Below, one piece after another: positions 21,519-30,431 of a DNA stretch of 64,000 nucleotides. Location of the stretch: assembly GCF_000350105.1 (NCBI RefSeq), contig NZ_CAIY01000069.1, forward strand, positions 1 to 64,000, in the 5' to 3' direction. The notes under the pieces were generated by a model. It made no database searches, had not been told where the DNA came from, and worked only from the letters and a program-made list of their open reading frames with translations. Position 1 is the first letter of the stretch. Each line of letters begins with the position of its first letter. Origin of the DNA: Richelia intracellularis HH01. Lineage in GTDB: Bacteria > Cyanobacteriota > Cyanobacteriia > Cyanobacteriales > Nostocaceae. The position numbers and the translations under genes are program-made.

Positions 21519-21923
21519 ATGAATTTAAAGCAAATTGCAAAAGACACAGCTAAGACATTGCAACATTACATGACTTATCAGGCAATAAAAACTGTGTTGA
21601 TTCAACTTAGTCAAACTAATCCTCCACAGTGGCTATGGCTAAATAACTTTTCTGCTGACAAAATTCAGGATGGAGAGGCTTTAATAGAAGAGCTCTTTCA
21701 TGAAAAACCAGAATTGGCTTTGCGAATTATCCTAGTTAGGGAAAATATTGTAGAGGGGGTGGCTGAGTTCCTACCAGAAATGATTATTACTGGCATTCAA
21801 CAATCTAATATGGGGCATCGTCGTCAGCATCTTGAGCGAATCACGCAACTGAATTTATCTAACCCCAGTCAGAAAACGGGGCAACAAGCCAATTTAGATG
21901 ATGCAGATAGTTCGTCTGATTAA
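21519..21923 (+). CDS. rbcX: Rubisco assembly chaperone RbcX
   Basis: Small homodimeric chaperone that binds the C-terminal tail of unassembled RbcL and aids formation of the L8 core. The start is the ATG at 21519 ([22 protein letters not shown]), preceded by a G-rich stretch. This gives 134 residues, normal for RbcX; a TTG 18 bp earlier would add an unnatural leader. The fold is all helical, with the conserved TYQAIKTV and [20 protein letters not shown] regions. It lies between rbcL and rbcS in the order standard for filamentous cyanobacteria. Confidence 0.96.
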   Translation: MNLKQIAKDTAKTLQHYMTYQAIKTVLIQLSQTNPPQWLWLNNFSADKIQDGEALIEELFHEKPELALRIILVRENIVEGVAEFLPEMIITGIQQSNMGHRRQHLERITQLNLSNPSQKTGQQANLDDADSSSD

Positions 21924-21970
21924 ATTTTGTCTTTCACTATTCAAATATCACTTATCCATTATCAAAAATT

Positions 21971-22300
21971 ATGCAAACCCTACCGAAAGAGCGCCGTTAC
22001 GAAACCCTGTCTTATCTTCCACCTTTGAGTGATACTCAAATTACCAAGCAGGTTCAGTACGTTTTGGATCAAGGTTATTTTCCAGCAATTGAGTTTAATG
22101 AGGATTCGGAACCAACTCAGTATTACTGGACAATGTGGAAGTTACCTTTATTCAACGCAAATAGTACTCAGGAGGTATTAAGAGAAGTACAAGAATGTCG
22201 TTCTCAGTATCCTAACTGCTTCATACGCATAGTTGGGTTTGATAATATTAAGCAGTGTCAAATACTGAGCTTCATTGTTCATAAACCAAATAGATACTAA
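21971..22300 (+). CDS. rbcS: Rubisco small subunit
   Basis: Small subunit of form IB Rubisco, capping the L8 core to form L8S8. The 109 residues match the cyanobacterial length, with the family's [16 protein letters not shown]-terminus, the [10 protein letters not shown] core and the [14 protein letters not shown] strand. It is the last gene of rbcL-rbcX-rbcS, 47 bp after rbcX, and is followed 61 bp later by a good terminator. Confidence 0.98.
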   Translation: MQTLPKERRYETLSYLPPLSDTQITKQVQYVLDQGYFPAIEFNEDSEPTQYYWTMWKLPLFNANSTQEVLREVQECRSQYPNCFIRIVGFDNIKQCQILSFIVHKPNRY

Positions 22301-22361
22301 AGTCAATTTTTCAATAAAGTATATAAGGATATTGAGCATTAAGTAATTATCCTAAAATTAT

Positions 22362-22400
22362 GAGAGGTAGAAATATCTGCCTCTCTTCTCTTTTATTTAT
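22362..22400 (+). terminator. Rho-independent terminator of rbcLXS
   Basis: A stem of GAGAGGTAG (22362-22370) with CTGCCTCTC (22377-22385), one G-U pair and a 6-nt loop, followed by a T-rich tract (TTCTCTTTTATTTAT). It lies 61 bp after the rbcS stop on the same strand. Confidence 0.85.
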
Positions 22401-22908
22401 ACCCAATTTTCAATAGTGATAAAAGTATTAATTTCTAAAAAACCCTAATATTTAACACCAGAATTTATGATCATTACAGTCAATTAATGTAGAGAAAAGT
22501 TATCAGCGGTTAAATCTCATATCAATAATGAGGGACTAAGGAGAATTATATCCTCTACATAAATTGGAAAGAATATATGTTTGACTTGACTATCAAAATT
22601 GATGACCCTCTTCAATTAAATTCCAATGATGATTGATTTAAAACCAGATACCATAGCTATAGCTATGGTTTTGCCAAACATGTAGGTCTTCAGGTAAGTT
22701 TACTATGCTATTCACTCTAATAATATTAGAGGTAATCAGGTTTATTAATAGCTATATGTTAACTTCATAATTTTGCCTGCTTGGTCTAGATTTAATAATA
22801 ATTCTGGAAAATGCATACTGTACATATATTAATTTTCCTATGGTAAAGCTTACACATTTAGCTTATAAAAATATAATATTATTTACTTAAAGTTTATACA
22901 GAAAGATA

Positions 22909-23166
22909 TTGATTAAAACTCAAATTATCACCAACCATAAAAATAAATTGTTACTAATCCAATCCCCAAAAGCTTTTCCTCTTGGTAAAGCCCAGGAAAA
23001 TATATGGAAACAATAGTATTAAAGAATTCTCCTTTATCCAAAAGTAAGACAATTTATTTTAGTTTTATGGGCCAAGTCTATTATTGGATTCCTTCACAAC
23101 TACCCTAGATATTTATCAGTAGAAATAAATGAAATTATAAATTTTGTAGTAGAGTTACAAGCATAA
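22909..23166 (+). pseudogene. Dead small gene downstream of rbcS (first of two)
   Basis: A single plus-strand frame reads as protein for about 85 codons but holds two stops (TAG and TAA) near 23015. The C-terminal half is uninterrupted: RQFILVLWAKSIIGFLHNYP, then RYLSVEINEIINFVVELQA and a normal stop at 23164-23166. No family was recognised. It is followed 25 bp later by a second dead frame with its own ribosome-binding-like GAAAGGAAAGAA, so the two were probably an operon. Confidence 0.5.
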
Positions 23167-23191
23167 TAATTTTTTCTGAGAAAGGAAAGAA

Positions 23192-23433
23192 ATGTTAATG
23201 ACTAATTTATTATAAAATGCAATTAAAGATCCACAAAGATTTAGTCAATAGGGAAAATCAGAAGAACTTTTACATGAGATTGCTAAAAAATATCAGGAGT
23301 AGATAATTATTAAAGTTGCTTAGAAATATGAAAGAATGGGAAGTAGTCAACCAGATGGTGAAAATTTCTTATACCAAAAATAATTAAATGAAAAATGGAT
23401 GATATGGACAATAGCTTGATAGATTAATAGAAT
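23192..23433 (+). pseudogene. Dead small gene downstream of rbcS (second of two)
   Basis: From ATG 23192 one frame runs for about 80 codons without any indel but with stops after MLMTNLL, after FSQ, after KYQE, after KVA, after FLYQK, and two at the end. The intervening protein is coherent: GKSEELLHEIAKKYQE, KYERMGSSQPDGENFLYQK, LNEKWMIWTIA. Most of the stops can be explained as C-to-T changes in CAG, CAA or CGA. The protein family is not known to me; it looks like a small soluble helical protein. Confidence 0.65.
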
Positions 23434-23706
23434 CTATAATTATTTATTAATAATCTCCTATAATCTATGTGAAAAGCAAGGCTATTCTATCATAAAACGA
23501 ATTATTTTTGGAATATAATGCCAGGACCTATAACTTAACTTATAGAATCCCATATTTCACATTATTTTCTAAATTATAGTATTATCTATTATTTTTAATA
23601 GATAATGGGACTTTTATTTCATATGGAATATATCCATAAGTTCCATTAACATACATATAGATACAAGTTAATTCAGAATGTAATTTAGTCAAGAATATAT
23701 TTGTGG

Positions 23707-23746
23707 ACATAATAGTATATAGAATCAGTTTTATATACTATTATGT
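23707..23746. repeat. Inverted repeat, 15-bp arms
   Basis: Perfect arms 23707-23721 and 23732-23746 with a 10-nt loop, not close to any intact gene end. It lies about 270 bp after the second dead frame and may be the terminator of that lost operon. Confidence 0.65.
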
Positions 23747-24839
23747 ATGTTTACTGAGTATTTTAGCAATTGTAATTAGGTCATAGATTAAGGGATTTGA
23801 ATATATTCATCGAAATATCTTAATATTCTAGTACAAGTAGATTTTCCCGGTAAGAATTAGAGATCAGGTACAAGCAATTTGTCATAGTAGAGCACAGTAA
23901 CATTATGTTTCTTTTGAACATGGTCAAACCCGGGAAAATTTAATTATAAAAGTCTCATGAATTCTATGAATATAGAATTAAATATATTCAATGGTATTCT
24001 AGTAATAATTGGTTTAGATTTAAAGAGAATTCAAACCAATTATGGTAATATTTTAATATTTCATAGAAAGTATACATTTGTTTAATTGCCCCAATAACAA
24101 AATAATCAAATTTGAGGACTAAGGTTGTTACCTGTGGTTAACCAAAATATATTTACCAGAGTAAAATCTATTTTGAAGTAGCACTGATATATCAAAATCC
24201 AACTGAGTTTTTTGATAATTGATAGTTATTTAATGTTTTCTGCTAGTGGTTGATGGAAATTTTATTTGACCTCATCGTAAAATAGTCACTATGAGAAAGT
24301 AAAATTATGGAAATGTACCCTTGCAGTTTTTTTATAAACGATGTTATTGATCATCAGCTCATGAAATTACTTGGTAAATAATGCTTATAAATCTATTTCA
24401 AAATAGCTTGGGCCATCTTATTTTTTTCCATCCTAATATGGAAAAAACTCCACCCATTGAGAAACAAGAAATAGAGAAAAAATATTACAATTATCAGTGC
24501 TAAATAACATGATTTTAGCTTAGGGAAAAACCTTTATTCTGAATAAGGCTAGAAAAAGTGAGGGTTAATTCCAAGCTTATACTTGCTTACTATTATAAGC
24601 TTTTATTATCAATAATCTAAGAAGCTCTCCCTACAACGAGTTTATAACACTTATTACCCTTCAGATTATTCATAACCTAAAAGTTCTTAACCTTGTATGT
24701 TTAAGCTTTTATCTTTTTCTTTGAAGGTAGGTTATTGCTTAATTTCTGAGTAATTTGTAGATTTCTTATAAGATTGTCAATAAATCATTTAGGATTATAA
24801 TCTGTCTCTCTGTTGTCGTTCCATATTCAGGAGTGTCGA

Positions 24840-25925
24840 ATGGAACTGGCTCCTATTCTTAAAAGCCAGATAATTCAAAACCGGGTACGGGAAGTGGGTA
24901 TTAACCCTAATTACTGGTATCCAGTGGCTTGGGCTGACCAAGTCTTGTTAGGTAAGATAATGTCTGTAGTTATCTGGCAACAAGTGATTGCTATTTATCG
25001 AGGTCAAAATAGTAAAATTCATGCTCTAGAAAATGTTTGTCCTCATAAGGGAGTAGCTCTACATAAGGGTGAAGTACAGGGTGATAACCTTGTGTGCCCC
25101 TATCATGGTTGGCAATTTAATAGTGATGGAAAATGCATACATATTCCGTATTTACCAAAAGGGCAAAAACTCCCTTGTGCTGAAGCAAAGAGCTATCCTA
25201 CACAAGAAAAATATAATATTATTTGGGTTTTTCCTGGTGATGAAAAGTTAGCAGAGGGGATTTCTATACCAGATATACCTGAATATGACAACCCTGAGTG
25301 GTTAAAGATTCCTATACCAGCACGTTTCAAAGCTCATTTTTCCATTTGCAATGAGAATACCATGGATGTATTCCATGGTTTTTTACACAAGGATTTACAA
25401 GGTTGGTTTAATCCAGTACTACTAAAATTAAGTCAAAATCAATCTTCAGTTCAAGCAGAATATCAGGTTTCTTATCAGGGTTGGATAACAAAATTTCTAG
25501 GATTGAGTCAACCAAGAACCAAAATTACCACCCGTACTATTTCTATCAAATACGAGTATCCACATTACCATAGCTCTTTGGAGGGCATTTCTTCCATTTA
25601 TCTCATGCGGCTTCCATTAGGAATAATGGAAACTCAATCCTTTTCTTTGTTATTTCTGAAAATTGGTTTACCTAAGTGGATACTGATACGGATCAAACCA
25701 CAATTATCACAAGCAATTTGGCGTTTTTTGTTTAAAAAATTTCTTGATCAAGATTTAGAAATGGTGGAGAGCGAACAACGCTCCTACTTAGCTAACCCAG
25801 AAAGACGTTATGTAGAAATTAATCCGGCAATTATTGCTCTACAACGGGTAATTGTCGGGCAATATGAATATTTTATGCAACAATCTAGAAAACTGTTAAA
25901 TCATAACCATAGAAAAGGGGAATAG
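24840..25925 (+). CDS. Rieske non-haem iron oxygenase
   Basis: Oxygenase with an N-terminal Rieske [2Fe-2S] domain (CPHKGV with C67/H69, CPYHGW with C86/H89). A catalytic domain carries the mononuclear iron site NTMDVFHGFLH (N173, D176, H179, H183). The ATG at 24840 is preferred: CAGGAG lies 7 nt upstream, whereas the TTG at 24813 has none. This gives 361 residues. It heads a plus-strand cluster with a serine-palmitoyltransferase-like enzyme, a GNAT-like protein and an SDR. It could hydroxylate or desaturate a lipid made by that pathway; this is inference from position only. It lacks the C-terminal anchor of the other Rieske protein here (10140-11540) and is only distantly related to it. Confidence 0.85.
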   Translation: MELAPILKSQIIQNRVREVGINPNYWYPVAWADQVLLGKIMSVVIWQQVIAIYRGQNSKIHALENVCPHKGVALHKGEVQGDNLVCPYHGWQFNSDGKCIHIPYLPKGQKLPCAEAKSYPTQEKYNIIWVFPGDEKLAEGISIPDIPEYDNPEWLKIPIPARFKAHFSICNENTMDVFHGFLHKDLQGWFNPVLLKLSQNQSSVQAEYQVSYQGWITKFLGLSQPRTKITTRTISIKYEYPHYHSSLEGISSIYLMRLPLGIMETQSFSLLFLKIGLPKWILIRIKPQLSQAIWRFLFKKFLDQDLEMVESEQRSYLANPERRYVEINPAIIALQRVIVGQYEYFMQQSRKLLNHNHRKGE

Positions 25926-26067
25926 TCATCTGTTGTCGCTAGAGAAATTTCTTCGGAGTTCACTAGTGAAAGTCCACAATTGGGTGAATAAGTTTATTCA
26001 GATATGTGGGTTAGTTACAAACTGTGCCGGGTCATATGTGCTTTTATCAAGTCGAGAGGAGTAGAAT

Positions 26068-27354
26068 GTGGAAGTTATAGAAGAATATATGCAGAGACTA
26101 CATCAAAGTAGTCTTTATCCAGATAAATTTATTTGTCATGGAAAGCAGGGAAATTTTGTCAATGTGGAAGACCCTACAAATGGAAAGAGATTTAAACTTT
26201 TGACATTTTGCACCAATGATGTACTAGGCTTGGTCCAATCAGAAGCTGTTAAAAGTGCAGCTATTGATGCTATTGTCCAGTATGGGACCTCTAACAGTTC
26301 TTGCTCAGTTCTTAGTGGCCGCATTGACTTACATCGGCAGTTAGAACAGGAAATCTCTGATTTTAAGCATTTACCCTATACTCATCTGTTTCTCAATGCT
26401 TGGATGGCAATGCAAGCATTGGTCGATAGTTTCTGCCATTTAGCAATAAATATTCCTGGCTTTCAAAATACCAGAGAAACACTGATTCTTACAGATGTGT
26501 TAAATCATGGTTGTATTCTGTCGGCAGTAGTAAATGCAGGTAATCGTTCTGGGAAAATGTTTAGTCATAGTCCTGATGTGCGGGTTAAACCATACCGTCA
26601 CTGTGATGTCAATGACTTTGCTCGCAAATTACGCCGTTATGCTAAACCAGGTAATCGCATTATGGTAGTTTCTGATGCAGTTTTCTCCATGGATGCGGAT
26701 ATTGCTCCGCTCTCAGAGATGTTGGATGTTTTAGCTAACTATCCTGGCAGTGTAATTGTCATGGATGAAGCTCATGCAAGTGGTGCAATTGGGGCAACTG
26801 GGGGGGGTATATACGAGCACTTTGGCATTACTCCACAACAAGTCCTTGATCGTGGTATAATACCTTTGGTGATGACCACCTTTTCTAAGTTTGCGGCATC
26901 TGCGGGGGCAGCGATTAGCAGTCATAGGCGCGAAATGATTGATTTACTTGATGTTTCACCCACTTCAATTGGTACAATTTCACTGCCACCCCCAAGTACT
27001 GCTGCTGCATTAGAAAGTATTCGTCAATTAAGGCAAAATCCCCAGTTGGTGAAAACATTGCAGGCAAATGCTCACTATTTACGATCACTTCTAATTGAGC
27101 ATAATTTTGATGTAATTGGGGAAACTAATGTGTTACCCGTAATATTACCTCAAAATTTGAGTCCTAAAGTTTTTGCTCGTCATTTAATGGAAAAACATAG
27201 TGTGTGGGTATCAGCAATTTGGTTTATTGCTAAACCTCGACTCCGAATTACTGCTAATGCTTTGCATACTCAAGATGAAATGGAGCAATTAGTAGAAGCA
27301 ATGGTAAAAACACGGGATACATTGTATCAACCAGCAGCAGTAGCCACAGCCTAG
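26068..27354 (+). CDS. Alpha-oxoamine synthase, serine palmitoyltransferase-like
   Basis: PLP-dependent fold-type I enzyme of the alpha-oxoamine synthase family (Spt, KBL, BioF, HemA), joining an amino acid to an acyl thioester with loss of CO2. The 428 residues show the substrate/PLP-stacking His in LNHGCI (H147), PLP-binding DEAHASG (D233, H236) and the Schiff-base lysine in TTFSKFAAS (K274). The start is a GTG at 26068 with a strong GAGAGGA 7 nt before it; an ATG two bases earlier is out of frame. Because the next genes resemble bacterial ceramide synthase and ceramide reductase, serine palmitoyltransferase is the favoured role. BioF or another acyl-amino-ketone synthase remains possible. 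Confidence 0.85.
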   Translation: MEVIEEYMQRLHQSSLYPDKFICHGKQGNFVNVEDPTNGKRFKLLTFCTNDVLGLVQSEAVKSAAIDAIVQYGTSNSSCSVLSGRIDLHRQLEQEISDFKHLPYTHLFLNAWMAMQALVDSFCHLAINIPGFQNTRETLILTDVLNHGCILSAVVNAGNRSGKMFSHSPDVRVKPYRHCDVNDFARKLRRYAKPGNRIMVVSDAVFSMDADIAPLSEMLDVLANYPGSVIVMDEAHASGAIGATGGGIYEHFGITPQQVLDRGIIPLVMTTFSKFAASAGAAISSHRREMIDLLDVSPTSIGTISLPPPSTAAALESIRQLRQNPQLVKTLQANAHYLRSLLIEHNFDVIGETNVLPVILPQNLSPKVFARHLMEKHSVWVSAIWFIAKPRLRITANALHTQDEMEQLVEAMVKTRDTLYQPAAVATA

Positions 27355-27464
27355 ATGAGGAGTTAATAGGGACGGTATAGGAGGTTATGAATCTTCTAGA
27401 GTAAGGCTTTCCCAAATAATTTTCCATCAGACCATTGCCTATTTTCCTTATTACTTAAGCCATT

Positions 27465-28610
27465 ATGTTGAATCGAAATAGCAGCAACTTCCAAATACAA
27501 GTGGTTAATACTGATGTCCAAAGGAAGGCTTTTTTAGATTTTCCACTGAAAGTCTATAAAAATGATCCTTATTGGGTACAACCCTTACGCAGAAATACTA
27601 TCAAGGAATTAGCACATAATAGTCCATTTAGAGTATATGGACAGTTACAACAGTTTATTGCTGTTTATGAAGTTTCTGGGGAAACTTTAGGACGTATTGT
27701 TGCTGCCATTAATCAACGATTGATTGAGAAAGAAGGGGAAACAATAGGACTATTTGGATATTTTGAATGTGTGGAAAATTTCACAGTAGCCCAAGCACTC
27801 TTGGAAAGAGCTTGTGAATGGTTACGTGACCAGGGAATGACTAGGGTTAGGGGGCCAATTGACTTATCCACCCATAATAATTGTATGTTTTTGGTGGATG
27901 GGTTTGACTCGCCCCCTATGATGATGATGCCGTACAACCCTCCCTACTATCCTAAGTTTATGGAACAGTCTGGTTGGCAAAAGGTTAAAAATGCTTATGC
28001 TTATGATTTTCTCTTAGATTCTAGTCTTTCAACAAAGTTTAAGAAAGGTTATCATATCGCTTGCAAATCAGGGATTACGTTCCGTCCCATTAATACTAAG
28101 GGAGAAGGATTTGAACAAGATTGCCGTAGTATTTACCATCTATTTAATAATTCTTTTGCTAATAGTTGGAGTTCTACTCCCCGTACTGAGGAAGAATTTA
28201 TGGTAGAAGCTAAAAGCTTAAAGCAGCTTGTCGATCCAGATGTATTTCCCATAGCAGAATATAATGGCAAGATAATTGGTTTTTCCATGGGTTTGCCAGA
28301 TTATAATATTGCGTTGAAACATGTGAATGGTAAACTCGATTGGCTGGGTATATTAAAATTCCTTTGGTATCGTCGTCAAATAAACCAGGGCCGGGTAATT
28401 GCTATCACTTCCTTACCGCAATACCGAAGTAAAATGGTTCCCCTTGGTTTGATTTACCTAACAATGCAAGGAGGAATTAAAAAAGGTAAGCCTTATAAGC
28501 GTTCAGAATTATCATGGGTATGGGAAGATAATTGTTCTTCACGCAAATTAATTGAAAGTGCTGGAGGCAAAATTTATAAGACTTATCAGATATACGAAAA
28601 ATTATTATGA
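27465..28610 (+). CDS. GNAT-like acyltransferase, possible bacterial ceramide synthase
   Basis: Protein of 381 residues with an N-terminal half typical of a conserved bacterial family often labelled 'hypothetical' or 'GNAT': FPLKVYKNDPYWVQPL, then VRGPIDLSTHNNCMFLVDGF and MMMPYNPPYYPKFMEQSGW. A GNAT-like C-terminal half follows (IAEYNGKIIGFSMGLPDYN through SWVWEDNCSSRKLIESAGGK). In Caulobacter and relatives, proteins of this kind (bCerS) N-acylate the 3-ketosphinganine made by Spt. That identity is inferred from pattern and gene order, not an alignment. The stop overlaps the next gene by 4 bp (ATGA), so translation is coupled. Confidence 0.72.
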   Translation: MLNRNSSNFQIQVVNTDVQRKAFLDFPLKVYKNDPYWVQPLRRNTIKELAHNSPFRVYGQLQQFIAVYEVSGETLGRIVAAINQRLIEKEGETIGLFGYFECVENFTVAQALLERACEWLRDQGMTRVRGPIDLSTHNNCMFLVDGFDSPPMMMMPYNPPYYPKFMEQSGWQKVKNAYAYDFLLDSSLSTKFKKGYHIACKSGITFRPINTKGEGFEQDCRSIYHLFNNSFANSWSSTPRTEEEFMVEAKSLKQLVDPDVFPIAEYNGKIIGFSMGLPDYNIALKHVNGKLDWLGILKFLWYRRQINQGRVIAITSLPQYRSKMVPLGLIYLTMQGGIKKGKPYKRSELSWVWEDNCSSRKLIESAGGKIYKTYQIYEKLL

Positions 28611-29578
28611 AATCTCTAGTTACAGGCGCTAATGGCTTCACTGGTTCTCACTTGGTACGAGCCTTGCATCAGCAGGGCAATACTGTAGTTGGTTTTGTGC
28701 GTCCTGAAAGTGATTTAGTGCGGATTAAAGATCTTCCAACACTATTATTTTATGGGGATATTGTTGATCAACAAGCATTGCGTCAAGCTATGGCAAATGT
28801 AGATATGGTATTTCATACAGCTGCCTATGTGGAACTAGGGTTGGTAGATCACCAGGAAATGGAACGGGTAAACGTACAGGGAACTCAAGCCGTATTGGAA
28901 GTTGCTAGAGAAATGGGAATATCTAAGACGGTTTACTGTAGTACTATTGGAATATATGGTAATACTAAAGGTCAAATTGTTGATGAAAATTTTCATAGGA
29001 GTCAGAAAGACTTTTCGTCTGCTTATGATATAACTAAATACAAAGCTCAGAAAATAGTAGATAAATTTGCTATTGATGGCTTGCCTATAGTAAGTGTCAT
29101 GCCTTCTGGAATACTTGGCGCAGATGATCCTCATTTTTCCCCTGCTTTAAAGTTATTTCTCAAAGGTTGGTTGAAACTTTGGGTAGGTGGTGATCGTATA
29201 ACAGGAATTGTTCATGTAGACGATTTAGTAGAAGCTATGATTCTAGCAGCAGAGAAAGGGAAAAACGGTGAGCACTACATTATCTCTGCTGGTGAACTCC
29301 CTACTAGGGAAATATTTGCTATTCTTAGTCAAGAAACTGGTATAGATACCCCAATAGAGTTACCTGAGTACATAGTGAGGTGTGTGGGAAATATACTCAA
29401 CCCTATTGGCAGAATCTTTAATTGGAATCCCCCTATTAGCAAAGAGAGGGTACATTATATTTATGAACGCTGCGTAAGAGTTTCAGGGGAAAAAGCCCGT
29501 AAGAACCTGGGATGGAATCCTCGTTCTACTCGGGAGACTTTATTAGATATTGTGGCCTTAATTAATTCAGGTATATGA
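28607..29578 (+). CDS. Extended SDR (NAD-dependent epimerase/dehydratase), possible ceramide reductase
   Basis: Extended short-chain dehydrogenase of 323 residues. The N-terminal Rossmann motif is GANGFTGSHL (residues 8-17). The catalytic set is a Ser in YCSTIGIYG and YDITK (Tyr-x3-Lys). A substrate domain (GIVHVDDLVEAMILAAEKG) is followed by a C-terminal tail. It resembles both hopanoid-associated sugar epimerase-like (HpnA) proteins and the CerR ceramide reductases found beside spt in bacteria. The overlap with the GNAT-like gene favours a joint pathway; on this context it would reduce the 3-keto group after N-acylation. No terminator was seen after it. Confidence 0.82.
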   Translation: MKSLVTGANGFTGSHLVRALHQQGNTVVGFVRPESDLVRIKDLPTLLFYGDIVDQQALRQAMANVDMVFHTAAYVELGLVDHQEMERVNVQGTQAVLEVAREMGISKTVYCSTIGIYGNTKGQIVDENFHRSQKDFSSAYDITKYKAQKIVDKFAIDGLPIVSVMPSGILGADDPHFSPALKLFLKGWLKLWVGGDRITGIVHVDDLVEAMILAAEKGKNGEHYIISAGELPTREIFAILSQETGIDTPIELPEYIVRCVGNILNPIGRIFNWNPPISKERVHYIYERCVRVSGEKARKNLGWNPRSTRETLLDIVALINSGI

Positions 29579-30431
29579 TTCACATTGCCTGCTAGGTTTA
29601 CTGGAAGTTCAAAAGAAATGTGGAAGAGAACATCGCGGGTAAGTGTTCAGTGAAAACGAATAGATTATTAATTTCCCAGCATAATCAAGTGATATCAATT
29701 TGGGTTTGTACTCTGTGTTTTAGCCCCTCCATTTATATATGACTCTACCTTACTGATTTTTATACTTGAAGGATAAATTCAGGAGTGGTAAGCAGTATGA
29801 ATTTCCCTCTATAGTTTCTTATGGATTTTCTTCAGGCTTTTTTCTTAAAACTGAAAAGAAACTGGAGATAGTTCTGTTAGTAATTGGGGTGAAGTTTGTA
29901 TCCAAAATAGTGTTTTACAGAACTACTTGGGTGTTTCATAAAAACATAATATTAGTTTCTATTACTGCAGGTACTACAGATAGGGGATTAAATTTTAAGG
30001 AGTTTTATATACTACTCATCATAGTATTCATCTGCTTCACTTTTAGAACTACACAGCTAACGGGAATGTTCAACTAACTGGATAGGTTTTCCTATACTTG
30101 CTAAATAGTAATGTCTACCTTATTACAAGCTAATTGAGTGATTTTGATTTTTTTTAAGTTAAACTAGCAATTACTCTCCCTAGCAGTATTTTATAGATTG
30201 CATATTAGCATATTTAAAGTTTCTATGTAGTTCTCATAACTTAACATAATGAAATACATTGTGGTAAACCAATTATTATGATATCAATCACCTTTAATAA
30301 CTTTTCAAAAACACTCTTTGCTAGATTGTTCTCTAAACTTATTAATACAATATTTCAATAAAACTGGGTATAGCAACCTTCATAGGGGTTATTATAACCC
30401 TAGTTTATCTAATCCTAGGGATTGTAATAAT
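29579..30431. other. Convergent spacer after the lipid cluster and purF
   Basis: Lies between the 3' ends of the SDR gene (plus) and purF (minus). A frame at 29766-30077 opens with TTG and looks like chance. A weak hairpin (CCCTAG with CTAGGG, about 30400-30420) just past the purF stop might act as its terminator. Confidence 0.45.

Larger units (their letters stand above)
22401..24839. other. Spacer between rbcS and the Rieske cluster
   Basis: Apart from the two dead frames at 22909-23433, no gene is visible. It holds inverted repeats at 23707-23746 (15-bp arms, 10-nt loop) and near 24005-24043 (11-bp arms). The promoter of the Rieske-led cluster should lie in the last 200 bp, but could not be placed. 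Confidence 0.45.

Noticed and set aside
29766-30077. Plus-strand frame of 103 codons after the SDR gene
   Set aside because: Starts with TTG without a ribosome-binding site and has a composition typical of translated AT-rich spacer.
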